Positions 1 to 5,911 are shown, numbered from the stretch's first letter. The stretch: DNA of 5,911 nt from Planctomycetota bacterium (GCA_019347795.1 JAHWKS010000402.1:1-5911), one strand, 5' to 3'. Translations and numbers: made by a program. The notes: a model not told the origin generated them from the letters alone.

Positions 1-52
1 GGCTCAAGGGCTATTGAGGCGTCGTCGCTCCGCGCGGGGAGAGTCGGAGAGG

Positions 53-1675
53 TTACTTCAGCTCCGTCGCTCGGCGGACCATTTCGATGAACTCCGTGCG
101 GTAGCCGCCGGGATCGTCGCCGAGGGCGGAGGTTGCGATCTCCTCGACGGCGTCGTACGTGGCGTCTCCTTTGAACTGCGAGTCGCGGAGGAGCATGCCG
201 AAAGAGGCGACCGCGGCGGCGAACTGGAAATCGCCGCCGGCGGCGCCGAACTGCGCCTCGCTGTCTTCCACCGGGAAGGCGATGAGCGTGCTCTCATCCT
301 CCTCCGGCGCCTTGTAGCGGATCTTGAGCGTCAGCAGCTCGTCAGTTTGCGCCGCTTCCGACAGCTCGCCCTGCCGCTGATACTTCAGCTCGTCCACGTC
401 CGCGACCGCCACTTCGCTTTCGGCGCCGGCGGGGATGACCTCGTAGAGCGCGGTCACGGTGTGGCCCGCGCCGATCTCGCCCGCGTCTTTTTTGTCGTCG
501 TTGAAGTCCTCGGCGGCCAGGAGGCGGTTTTCATAGCCGATCAGCCGCCACGCCTCGACCTGGGCCGGATTGAACTCGACCTGGATCTTCACGTCCTTGG
601 CGATCGTCACCAGCGTGGCGTTCATCTGCTCGACCAGCACGCGGCGGGCTTCGTGGTCGCTGTCGATGAAGGCGTAGTTGCCGTTGGCCTTATTCGAGAG
701 CGTCTCCAGCATGTCGTCGTTGTGGTTGCCCATGCCGAAGCCGAGCACCGTGAGGAACACGCCCGCCTTGGCGTGCTGCTCCGCCAGGCGGACGATGTCT
801 CCCTTGTTGGTCGTGCCGACGTTGAAATCTCCGTCGGTGCAGAGAAGCACGCGGTTGGTCCCGCCCTGAATGAAGTTGTCGAGGGCGATTCTGTAGGCCA
901 GTCGCATCCCTTCGCCGCCGTTGGTCGAACCGCCGGCCTGGAGCCGCTCCAGCGCGTCAAGGATCGTCTGCTTCTCGTCGCCGGACGTGGAGTCGAGCAC
1001 CTGTCCCGCGGCGCCGGCGTAGACGACGATCGCCGCGCGGTCGTTCTCGCCGAGCTGGTCCACGAGCATCTTCATTCCCCGCTTCAAGAGCGGAAGCTTG
1101 TTCGGCTGGTCCATGGAGCCGGACACGTCCAAGAGAAACACCAGGTTGCCGGCCGGCCGCTCCTGCTCGATCTCCTTCCCCTTGATGCCGATCCGCACCA
1201 GCCGATGCTCCGGCCGCCACGGCGCCGCGGCGACCTCGACGTGTGCAGCGAAGGGATGTTCGCCGGTGGGGGGCTCGTAGTCGTAGACGAAATAGTTCAC
1301 CAGCTCTTCGATCCGCACCGCGTCGGGATTCGGCATCATTCCCTGCTGCATCAGATACTGGCGGACCTTGGCGTAAGAGGCGGAGTCCACGTCTATCGAA
1401 AACGTGGAGAGCGGATTGGCGCCGGCCGCGCGGAATTCATTCTCGAGAATCCGCTCGTAGCGATCGCCCGCGACGCCGGGACCGCGGCCTTCGTCGGGAC
1501 GAGCCGGCATCCCCGCCATCGGCTCGAGGGCGGACTCGGCTGCCGTCTCCCTATCCGAACTTTCCGAGCTTCCCACGGCCGGGCTGTAGGCGGATCGCAT
1601 TTCGGACTTGCAGCCCGTGAGAAGGCCGACGAGGAGCATGCAGGAGAGAGCGCAAAGACAACGTACGGCGGACAT
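53..1675 (-). CDS. YfbK-like von Willebrand factor type A domain lipoprotein
   Basis: The complete 540-residue reading frame starts with ATG five bases after AAGGAGG. Residues 1-22 form a lipoprotein signal: hydrophobic core, then lipobox LTGC with the lipidated Cys at 22. Lys follows rather than Asp, which fits outer-membrane or periplasmic-face anchoring. A low-complexity Ser/Glu/Pro linker runs to about 70. Residues 75-170 (ENEFRAAGANPLSTFSIDVD, then ELVNYF) match the domain that precedes vWA in YfbK-type proteins. The vWA domain spans about 177-350 and keeps the metal-ion-dependent adhesion site: DVSGS at 183-187, Thr251 in GGSTNGGEG, and Asp281 in CTDGDFNVG. Residues 360-540 match the DUF3520-type C-terminal domain, ending in YRTEFIEMVRRA. 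Length and domain order are typical of the family, whose function is poorly known; divalent-metal-dependent protein binding at the envelope is an inference. miaE lies upstream in the same direction with a 151-bp gap. Family assignment is firm; a biological role is not. Confidence 0.95.
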   Translation of the reverse strand: MSAVRCLCALSCMLLVGLLTGCKSEMRSAYSPAVGSSESSDRETAAESALEPMAGMPARPDEGRGPGVAGDRYERILENEFRAAGANPLSTFSIDVDSASYAKVRQYLMQQGMMPNPDAVRIEELVNYFVYDYEPPTGEHPFAAHVEVAAAPWRPEHRLVRIGIKGKEIEQERPAGNLVFLLDVSGSMDQPNKLPLLKRGMKMLVDQLGENDRAAIVVYAGAAGQVLDSTSGDEKQTILDALERLQAGGSTNGGEGMRLAYRIALDNFIQGGTNRVLLCTDGDFNVGTTNKGDIVRLAEQHAKAGVFLTVLGFGMGNHNDDMLETLSNKANGNYAFIDSDHEARRVLVEQMNATLVTIAKDVKIQVEFNPAQVEAWRLIGYENRLLAAEDFNDDKKDAGEIGAGHTVTALYEVIPAGAESEVAVADVDELKYQRQGELSEAAQTDELLTLKIRYKAPEEDESTLIAFPVEDSEAQFGAAGGDFQFAAAVASFGMLLRDSQFKGDATYDAVEEIATSALGDDPGGYRTEFIEMVRRATELK

Positions 1676-1680
1676 AGCGG

Positions 1681-1687
1681 CCTCCTT
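1681..1687 (-). promoter_or_regulatory. Ribosome binding site of the vWA lipoprotein gene
   Basis: The minus strand reads AAGGAGG, a near-perfect Shine-Dalgarno, with five bases to the ATG at 1675. It fixes the start, which also gives a proper lipoprotein signal. It suggests strong translation independent of the upstream gene. Confidence 0.85.
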
Positions 1688-1706
1688 GTGTGGCGAAAGA
1701 AGAGAA

Positions 1707-1718
1707 CGATATTTATCG
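1707..1718. promoter_or_regulatory. Short AT-rich palindrome upstream of the vWA gene
   Basis: CGATATTTATCG has 5-base arms (CGATA/TATCG) around a TT centre, about 32 bases upstream of the vWA start codon. It sits in the only clearly AT-rich patch between the two minus-strand genes, where a promoter would be expected. It could be an operator or part of a -10 region, but no convincing -35/-10 pair could be placed around it. Such short palindromes occur often by chance. Confidence 0.2.
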
Positions 1719-1826
1719 ACTTGCGCCCACTACAAACGATTCATCGCAGGCCCTCATTATTCCCGCCCGAGAGCAGAAAATGGCGGCCGTGTCGCCTTTC
1801 GCTCCGCGCTGCCGACCCCCTCCGGC

Positions 1827-2402
1827 CTAACTGTGCATTCGCGGCGGATCGTCGCTCGCGGCGAGAATTTCCGCCTCCGCCGCAGCCAGCTCCTCCAGCC
1901 GCGACTTGACCGCACGCTCGTCGCCGAAGCTCTTCGCCAGTTGCACGTACGTGGCGTGATGGCGGGCCTCCGATTCAAAGAGACCGCCGTAGAAGTCGGC
2001 CAACTCGCGGTCGGACAGCCGGTCGCGCAAGAGGCCGAACCGTTCGCAGGAGCGGGCTTCGATCAGCCCGGCGACCAGCAATCGGTCGATCGCCCGCTGC
2101 GGCTCGAGCTTTCGCACCAACTCGGCCAGACGCCGGCCGTACTTGCTGGGGGGCAAGCGACGGAAGCGGACGCCGCGGCGCCGCAAGAGGTCGAGCACCA
2201 TGTGAAAGTGCTCCAGCTCCTCGTGGACGATGTCGGTCATCGCCCGGCAGAGCGGCTCGTTTTCGACATAGGCGAACAGCAGGTTCAGCGCCGTCCCCGC
2301 CGCTTTCTTCTCGCAGTGCGCGTGGTCGATCAACACCAGGTCGAGGTTTTCCTCGATCTGCGCAAGCCAACGCGGGGAAGTGGCCGAGTGCAGATTGAGC
2401 AT
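1827..2402 (-). CDS. miaE: tRNA-(ms2io6A37) hydroxylase, MiaE family
   Basis: This complete ferritin-like di-iron enzyme hydroxylates the isopentenyl group of 2-methylthio-N6-isopentenyladenosine at tRNA position 37, using O2; it is cytoplasmic. From the preferred start it has 191 residues. Both ExnExxH sets of a four-helix di-iron site are visible: Glu31 in LIDHAHCEKKAA, Glu62-xx-His65 in HEELEHF, Glu115 in IEARSCERF, and Glu145-xx-His148 in SEARHHATY. All ligands are present and the length is usual for short bacterial MiaE. An in-frame ATG at 2438 would add 12 residues (MLEFRLSGIIRP). The internal ATG is preferred because MLNLHSATSPRWL looks like the normal family N-terminus and because a TATCAT box lies between the two ATGs. 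Neither start has a Shine-Dalgarno. No MiaA or MiaB gene is in the window, though a substrate-forming pathway is implied. The vWA lipoprotein gene follows downstream on the same strand; I see no functional link. Confidence 0.93.
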   Translation of the reverse strand: MLNLHSATSPRWLAQIEENLDLVLIDHAHCEKKAAGTALNLLFAYVENEPLCRAMTDIVHEELEHFHMVLDLLRRRGVRFRRLPPSKYGRRLAELVRKLEPQRAIDRLLVAGLIEARSCERFGLLRDRLSDRELADFYGGLFESEARHHATYVQLAKSFGDERAVKSRLEELAAAEAEILAASDDPPRMHS

Positions 2403-2409
2403 CGGCCGA

Positions 2410-2415
2410 ATGATA
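2410..2415 (-). promoter_or_regulatory. Candidate -10 box of miaE (leaderless start)
   Basis: The minus strand reads TATCAT (five of six matches to TATAAT), with seven bases to the ATG at 2402. Transcription would therefore begin at or within a base or two of that ATG, giving a leaderless mRNA. This agrees with the lack of a Shine-Dalgarno. No good -35 hexamer is seen 16-18 bases upstream, so confidence is limited. Confidence 0.35.
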
Positions 2416-2438
2416 CCAGAAAGCCTGAATTCCAGCAT

Positions 2439-2595
2439 CCGCGGCTCGACGCGGTACCGAGTCGTGTGAGCCGCAGGCGTCCTCCTCGGACACTTGACGC
2501 TGGAGTTCTATTCGGCGGCGATCGGCCTCTGCCGGCGACTTTTCATCACCTCGGGCGCCAGAGCCGCCGCGTCGGGAGAAAAGCGACCCACGCGC
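2439..2595. other. Divergent intergenic segment with no recognised feature
   Basis: This stretch between the 5' end of miaE and the plus-strand promoter at 2596 holds no protein reading frame I can support on either strand, and no clear repeat or RNA gene. The open frames crossing it are continuations of shadow frames from miaE. It may hold upstream promoter elements for miaE. Confidence 0.5.
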
Positions 2596-2623
2596 TTGCA
2601 ATCCGGCGGCGAAGGACTATGAT
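2596..2623 (+). promoter_or_regulatory. Sigma70-like promoter facing the giant surface-protein gene
   Basis: TTGCAA (2596-2601, four of six matches to TTGACA) and TATGAT (2618-2623, five of six matches to TATAAT) are separated by 16 bases. The predicted start near 2630 falls right before the large stem-loop at 2632-2686. It is the best plus-strand promoter I found between miaE and the ORF at 3053. It would give a leader of about 420 nt, or a roughly 300-nt RNA ending at the terminator-like hairpin. Housekeeping promoter consensus in planctomycetes is not well defined, so this rests on the general bacterial pattern. Confidence 0.5.
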
Positions 2624-2631
2624 GCACCCCG

Positions 2632-2686
2632 GTTTGCTCGCGACGGTTTCTAATTCACCGGGCCCTACCGTCGCCCAGGAGCAAAC
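2632..2686 (+). other. Large stem-loop with a self-complementary loop
   Basis: GTTTGCTC (2632-2639) pairs perfectly with GAGCAAAC (2679-2686). Stacked directly inside, GCGACGGT (2640-2647) pairs perfectly with ACCGTCGC (2667-2674). That gives 16 Watson-Crick pairs interrupted only by a four-base bulge (2675-2678) on the 3' side. The 19-base loop contains GGGCCC (2660-2665), which is its own reverse complement and could pair between two RNA copies. Two nested 8-bp arms this close together are very unlikely by chance. As DNA, the same inverted repeat could instead be a protein-binding site. Confidence 0.7.
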
Positions 2687-2778
2687 TCTGGCGGATCGAA
2701 CGCGCTTGTTCCTCTTGCAGGAAGGCCCGGTATGACGCACTCGCTCCGGCGTCCCTCCCCCGCTTCTCCGGGGTCTGG

Positions 2779-2832
2779 CAGCGGCAGAAGAAATCTTGGC
2801 AAGGGCGCTCCCGCTACTTGTTTCTGCTGTTG
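2779..2832 (+). other. Second long stem-loop in the candidate leader RNA
   Basis: Positions 2779-2790 (CAGCGGCAGAAG) pair with 2821-2832 (TTTCTGCTGTTG): 12 pairs, of which three are G-U, with an uninterrupted six-pair core GCAGAA/TTCTGC. The 30-base interior could fold further through GGG/CCC at 2803-2812. It is weaker than the first hairpin and depends on wobble pairs. Confidence 0.4.
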
Positions 2833-2891
2833 GAAAGGCTTACCATAGCCCCCCAGATTATCCGGTTTGACCAACTTTCCTTCGCCTGATG

Positions 2892-2927
2892 AGCAGCCGT
2901 GAAGAGACGAAGTTGCTGAGTTTTTTT
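2892..2927 (+). terminator. Intrinsic terminator-like hairpin upstream of the giant gene
   Basis: AGCAGC (2892-2897) pairs with GTTGCT (2912-2917), with one G-U. CGT (2898-2900) pairs with ACG (2907-2909) around a GAAGAG loop, leaving an AA bulge at 2910-2911. After a GAG spacer come seven consecutive T (2921-2927), the only such run in this region. There is no plus-strand protein gene upstream to terminate. It would therefore either end a small RNA started at about 2630, or act as an attenuator 125 bases before the giant ORF. The stem is only moderately strong and the three-base spacer is slightly long, so readthrough is likely. Confidence 0.5.
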
Positions 2928-2946
2928 CGCCGCGTCGCCTCCGGTA

Positions 2947-2990
2947 GCGAGCGCGGCGCGACAAGGCGGCGGCCCGCGGCCGTCGCTCGC
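2947..2990 (+). other. GC-rich stem-loop in the 5' region of the giant gene
   Basis: GCGAGCG (2947-2953) pairs with CGCTCGC (2984-2990). CGGC (2954-2957) then pairs with GCCG (2979-2982) past one bulged T. Further GCG/CGC pairing (2958-2960 with 2975-2977) is possible after a bulged G. The hairpin lies about 60 bases before the start codon, between the terminator-like element and the ribosome binding site. It could affect translation or mRNA stability, or compete with the terminator fold. The region is very GC-rich, which raises the chance of accidental pairing. Confidence 0.45.
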
Positions 2991-3039
2991 GCATTGATCG
3001 ACCCACTTGCCAGTCAGCCTTGGCGCCTCGTTCTGAGAT

Positions 3040-3044
3040 AAGGA
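3040..3044 (+). promoter_or_regulatory. Ribosome binding site of the giant surface-protein gene
   Basis: AAGGA stands eight bases before the ATG at 3053, an ordinary Shine-Dalgarno spacing. It supports this start, which also gives the expected basic N-terminus ahead of the LEQRRVLA signature. Confidence 0.75.
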
Positions 3045-3052
3045 TTGTCACC

Positions 3053-5911
3053 ATGTTTCGCCGCACCGATCGTCGCACCCGCAAGCTCCGCAACAAGAAG
3101 CTCCGCAACCGCCGCAAAGGCCTGGGCCGCCTGGCCTCGATGGGAGGCTGGCTCTACACGCCGCACGTCGAGCTGCTCGAACAACGCCGCGTGCTGGCGG
3201 TTATCGGTCCTGACAGTTTCGGCTATGTGGCCGACGATGGGATTGCCTTTTCGTACGAAGATATCAGCGGCACGGGGTCCGCGCTAAATCAGACTGACGA
3301 CGACGGGGACCTGGTGTCGCTGGGCTTCAATTTCGTCTTCTACGGAACCTCTTACTCGGACGTCTTCGTGAACTCGAACGGCCTGCTGACGTTCAACTCG
3401 GCTCAGTTGGACTTCAGCAATGAGGACTTGGAGACCACCGGCAACCCACCACAGCCCTCAATCGCGCCGTTGTGGGATGACTGGGACCCAGGGCTGACCG
3501 GCTCGGACGACGTTTACACGCAGACGCTGGGAACAGCTCCGAACCGGCGGTTCATTGCGCAGTGGCACGACATCGAGCACAACAATTTCGGTATTGGCTT
3601 TAGTGGCGACGGCGTCGTCGACTTTCAGGTTGTGCTCTTTGAGTCCGGCGCCATCGAATTCCGTTACAACGATGTCGATGGCATCGATGCAACGGTGGAT
3701 GATGGACGGTCCGCGACGATCGGCATCCGCAATGCCGAGCCCACGGCGGTAGCTGACGGCGAAGTCCTGCAGTACTCCTTCGACACTGCATCGATCGCAA
3801 ACAACACTGCTCTACGAATCGCCACGTCGTTTGAGCTGGCCATCGACGCCGATCAGGATCCGGGGGGCGACAACACCGCCGACAATGCCGCCCCAGACAG
3901 CTTCCGTCTGATCCGTAACGGCAACAATCTGGAGTGGTTTATCAACGGCGACCTGGCCGGCATGTTTCCCATCTCTGCCATCGATAGTGTAACAGTCAAC
4001 GGTTCGGGCGATGACGACACTCTAACGGTAGACTATGCCGGAGGCGCCTTGCCGTTTCCGGTTGACTATGCTGGGGCGGGCGAAACCAACGGCGACGGAC
4101 TGCGGGTGCTGGGCGACGGCACGAACGACGCCGTCTACACGCCCGACGCCAGTACGACGGGCAACGGCGCCGTCGGCGTCGACGGCAACATGATTACCTT
4201 TACCGGGCTGGAGCCGGTTGACATGAGCGGGATGGCGACCGCCACGCTCATGACGCCGCTGACCGGCGCCAACGACACGCTGACCTTGCAGAACGGCGTC
4301 GATTTCCTCGCCGGGGGTACGAATCAGGCCATCCGGGTTTCGGGGACCACGGGCGATACGGCTAAAGGCGCCGGGGATGGGACCGCCATCGAACCGGTCG
4401 CCTTCTGGGACAACGGCGAAGTCATCATCGACACGACGCAAGTGGATGGCGACGATGTGATCGATATCGATAGCGCCGACAATGCTCACGACAATGTCGA
4501 CCTGACGATCCGTACCGGGAGCGGCGACGACGACGTCAACCTCAACGGCGACGTATTGCTGGACGATGCGGACAGCGACTTCAGCATTCAGACGCAGCAG
4601 ATCAACCTCGGCGACGGCGTCGGCATCGATAATATTGACGCCGCGGATGCTGTATCGCTGGACGCCGGAGCAGGGTCGATCTCGGAAACGGGACCAAACA
4701 CGATCATCGCCGTGAACCTTGTGATGCGAGCGGGGACCGGCATCGGCGATGCCTCGACCAGCGACGACGACATCGACGTCCAAGTCGGCGCCGTCGCCGC
4801 CGAAACGGCAACCGGTGATATCCACATCGAGGATCTCGACGGAGTTCTCACGATTGGAACGCTCAATTTGCGCAACGGGACCACCATCACCGGACTTTCC
4901 ATCACGACGGGAGGCGCCGGCGACGAGATTCTCGTGAAAAAGCGAAATGGCGGCGTTGCCGCCGACTTACTGACCGTCTCGTCTTCGGTTAGCAATAGCG
5001 GCTCGGGCAATATCACTTTAGCGGCGGACGGCGACGCTGCCGACGACGACTTTGACGTTTCCGCCAACGTAACGGCATCGGGCGGCGACGTTCTGCTGGT
5101 CAGCTACGAAGACATCGAATCGACGGCGCCCGGGATCTCGATTTCCACCACGGGTGAGGGCAATGTCTCGCTTCACGCAGGCGCTACATTTACCTTCGGC
5201 TTGCCGGTCGATCCGACGGCCGGCAACAACGATGGCGACATCTTCACCGGCAGCCCCAACAACGCCAGCATCGAGACGGAAGACGGCGATATTCTCCTGA
5301 CAGCCAAGGACAATATCCTTCTCGGGGACGTAAACGCCGACGCGGATGGTAACCGCACGGGCGCTGTCGGCGATGCAGGCAACGGCGACGTAACGGTTCT
5401 TGCGGACCGTGACGGCGACAATGTGGGCGACATTCGCGACTCGCTCGCCGGTGAAGGCCTGGGGAATGAAAACATCATCGGCGGGAACGTCATCCTCAGC
5501 GCTGCGCTCGGCGTCGGCGACTTCGACGATCTCGACGTCGACGCCGTCCAACTGGACGTCACGAACACAACTGGGGGCAGCATCCGGGTTGCGGACGTCG
5601 CCGGCGGCCTGGTTCTCGCCGATCTTGACGGCGATCCCAATAGCCGCTCGGTAGACGGAGTCGGCGGCGGCGGATCGATTGTCGCCAGCAGCCCGTTAAC
5701 GATATCCGCCGACGCCAGCACCACCGGCGGCATGACGTACACCGCCGCGGATGACAATCTGGACGGCGGCGGCGCCGGAATGGAGCCAGACAAGCGGGTC
5801 ATTCAATGCGGCGTCAGGGTGATGGGTAACACGTGGCTCGTACTGAAGGGCGGCGATCGAGTCGGGCTGGTAGGCACGGCGGGGATGGTTGGGCGCGTTG
5901 TCGCGTTCAAT
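3053..5911 (+). CDS. Giant secreted planctomycete surface protein, N-terminal 953 residues (cut by window end)
   Basis: This frame is open without a stop from the ATG to the last base (953 codons), so the C-terminus is missing. Residues 1-30 are strongly basic (KLRNKKLRNRRK). VELLEQRRVLAV at 39-50 is a variant of the LEPR-type signature heading large planctomycete extracellular proteins, where it is thought to act in export or sorting. Residues 55-240 resemble a nidogen-like (NIDO) beta domain: FNFVFYG at 92, NSNG at 107, IAPLWDDW at 137, APNRRF at 162, FQVVLFESGAIEF at 191. From about 265 on, the chain is Asp/Gly/Thr/Val-rich beta repeats such as SGDDDTLTVDY (318) and SGDDDVNLNGD (490), as in filamentous adhesins. 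DxDxD loops at 759, 785 and 857 suggest Ca2+ binding. There is no catalytic motif; adhesion or an extracellular matrix role is inferred. The only cysteine is residue 919, inside an atypical tail. Confidence 0.9.
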   Translation, partial: MFRRTDRRTRKLRNKKLRNRRKGLGRLASMGGWLYTPHVELLEQRRVLAVIGPDSFGYVADDGIAFSYEDISGTGSALNQTDDDGDLVSLGFNFVFYGTSYSDVFVNSNGLLTFNSAQLDFSNEDLETTGNPPQPSIAPLWDDWDPGLTGSDDVYTQTLGTAPNRRFIAQWHDIEHNNFGIGFSGDGVVDFQVVLFESGAIEFRYNDVDGIDATVDDGRSATIGIRNAEPTAVADGEVLQYSFDTASIANNTALRIATSFELAIDADQDPGGDNTADNAAPDSFRLIRNGNNLEWFINGDLAGMFPISAIDSVTVNGSGDDDTLTVDYAGGALPFPVDYAGAGETNGDGLRVLGDGTNDAVYTPDASTTGNGAVGVDGNMITFTGLEPVDMSGMATATLMTPLTGANDTLTLQNGVDFLAGGTNQAIRVSGTTGDTAKGAGDGTAIEPVAFWDNGEVIIDTTQVDGDDVIDIDSADNAHDNVDLTIRTGSGDDDVNLNGDVLLDDADSDFSIQTQQINLGDGVGIDNIDAADAVSLDAGAGSISETGPNTIIAVNLVMRAGTGIGDASTSDDDIDVQVGAVAAETATGDIHIEDLDGVLTIGTLNLRNGTTITGLSITTGGAGDEILVKKRNGGVAADLLTVSSSVSNSGSGNITLAADGDAADDDFDVSANVTASGGDVLLVSYEDIESTAPGISISTTGEGNVSLHAGATFTFGLPVDPTAGNNDGDIFTGSPNNASIETEDGDILLTAKDNILLGDVNADADGNRTGAVGDAGNGDVTVLADRDGDNVGDIRDSLAGEGLGNENIIGGNVILSAALGVGDFDDLDVDAVQLDVTNTTGGSIRVADVAGGLVLADLDGDPNSRSVDGVGGGGSIVASSPLTISADASTTGGMTYTAADDNLDGGGAGMEPDKRVIQCGVRVMGNTWLVLKGGDRVGLVGTAGMVGRVVAFN
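3083..3109 (+). repeat. Short tandem repeat encoding the basic N-terminus
   Basis: AAGCTCCGCAAC occurs at 3083-3094 and again at 3098-3109, a 15-base period. The repeat encodes KLRN-K-KLRN (residues 11-19) and so doubles the positive charge ahead of the export signature. A local in-frame duplication is the simplest explanation. Confidence 0.7.

Larger units (their letters stand above)
2630..2927 (+). ncRNA. Candidate structured leader RNA or small RNA, no known family
   Basis: This roughly 298-nt interval is bracketed by a promoter-like pair and a terminator-like hairpin, and can be tiled almost end to end by stem-loops found by eye. These are 2632-2686 (16 bp); 2709-2723 (TTCCT/AGGAA); 2734-2753 (GACGC/GCGTC); 2758-2773 (CCCCG/CGGGG); 2779-2832 (12 bp with three wobbles); and 2832-2880 (GGAAAG/CTTTCC), which encloses GGCT/AGCC at 2837-2850. 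The terminator hairpin follows at 2892. I see no motifs of RNase P RNA, tmRNA, SRP RNA, 6S RNA or common riboswitches. It could be an independent small RNA, or the attenuated 5' leader of the giant gene 125 bases downstream. The shorter stems are individually expected by chance in GC-rich DNA; the case rests mainly on the first hairpin and on the bracketing signals. Confidence 0.4.

Noticed and set aside
1..20. CTCAA/TTGAG inverted repeat at the left edge as a terminator of the vWA gene
   Set aside because: The stem is only 5 bp, and no T-run follows on the minus strand within the window.
14..1909. Plus-strand open frame of 631 codons opposite the vWA gene
   Set aside because: It is longer than the real gene but is its antisense shadow. 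The translation is Arg/Leu/Val/Glu-rich without recognisable domains, has no good ribosome binding site, and the opposite strand encodes a clear family protein.
1608..2735. Plus-strand open frame of 375 codons opposite miaE
   Set aside because: It is the antisense shadow of miaE running on into the intergenic region; the translation shows no family features.
2619..2735. 38-codon plus-strand frame starting MMHPGLLATV, with GAAGGA just upstream
   Set aside because: Its ATGs lie inside the proposed -10 box and the frame crosses the 16-bp hairpin. It is only the tail of a longer shadow frame. If the true promoter lies further upstream it could be a leader peptide, but I cannot support that.
2886..2912. 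CTGATGAG followed by CGAAG, resembling a hammerhead ribozyme core
   Set aside because: Stem II cannot form between the two core segments: the pairs after the first G-C mismatch. The bases instead pair in the terminator-like hairpin, and no matching stem I/III was found.
2665..3117. Minus-strand open frame of 150 codons in the intergenic region
   Set aside because: Its Arg/Ser-rich translation has no recognisable motif. It overlaps the start of the giant gene on the other strand and runs through the hairpins; probably chance in GC-rich DNA.
4022..5802. Several long minus-strand frames (4022-4825, 4588-5067, 5018-5551, 5173-5802)
   Set aside because: All are antisense shadows of the Asp/Gly-rich repeat ORF. 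Reverse-complementing GAC/GTC codons gives Val/Asp-rich frames with few stops. They overlap each other and lack family motifs.

Overview
The window looks like chromosomal DNA of a GC-rich planctomycete, probably of the Pirellulales type. The main clue is the right-hand gene. Its basic N-terminus ends in a VELLEQRRVLA block, a variant of the LEPR-type N-terminal signature found on very large planctomycete surface proteins, and a long aspartate/glycine-rich beta-repeat body follows. A YfbK-like von Willebrand A lipoprotein fits the same assignment. I see no mobile elements, tRNA or rRNA genes, CRISPR arrays or phage genes.

Layout: (1) 53-1675, minus strand: a complete 540-residue lipoprotein with a vWA domain, an intact metal-binding site and a YfbK-type C-terminal domain. 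(2) 1827-2402, minus strand, upstream of it in the same direction: a complete MiaE-type tRNA hydroxylase with all expected di-iron ligands. The preferred start gives 191 residues, and the mRNA may be leaderless. The two genes are 151 bp apart. The downstream one has its own strong ribosome binding site, so co-transcription is possible but not shown. (3) 2403-3052: a divergent intergenic region of about 650 bp with no convincing protein gene. (4) 3053 to the right edge, plus strand: the first 953 codons of a giant secreted protein, open without interruption and cut by the window end.

The most interesting part is the intergenic region. A sigma70-like promoter at 2596-2623 points toward the giant gene. 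Just after the predicted start is a 16-bp stem-loop (two nested 8-bp perfect arms) with a self-complementary GGGCCC in its loop. A string of further stem-loops follows, then a terminator-like hairpin with a run of seven T at 2892-2927. A GC-rich hairpin and a good Shine-Dalgarno precede the giant ORF. This reads as either a roughly 300-nt structured small RNA or a long attenuated 5' leader controlling the surface protein. I recognise no known RNA family in it. It is a prediction from base pairing by eye only.

The three proteins have no obvious shared pathway: one is a cell-envelope lipoprotein, one a tRNA-modifying enzyme and one a secreted adhesin- or matrix-like protein. The last ~130 bp of the giant ORF differ in composition from the rest, and sequence quality there deserves a check.
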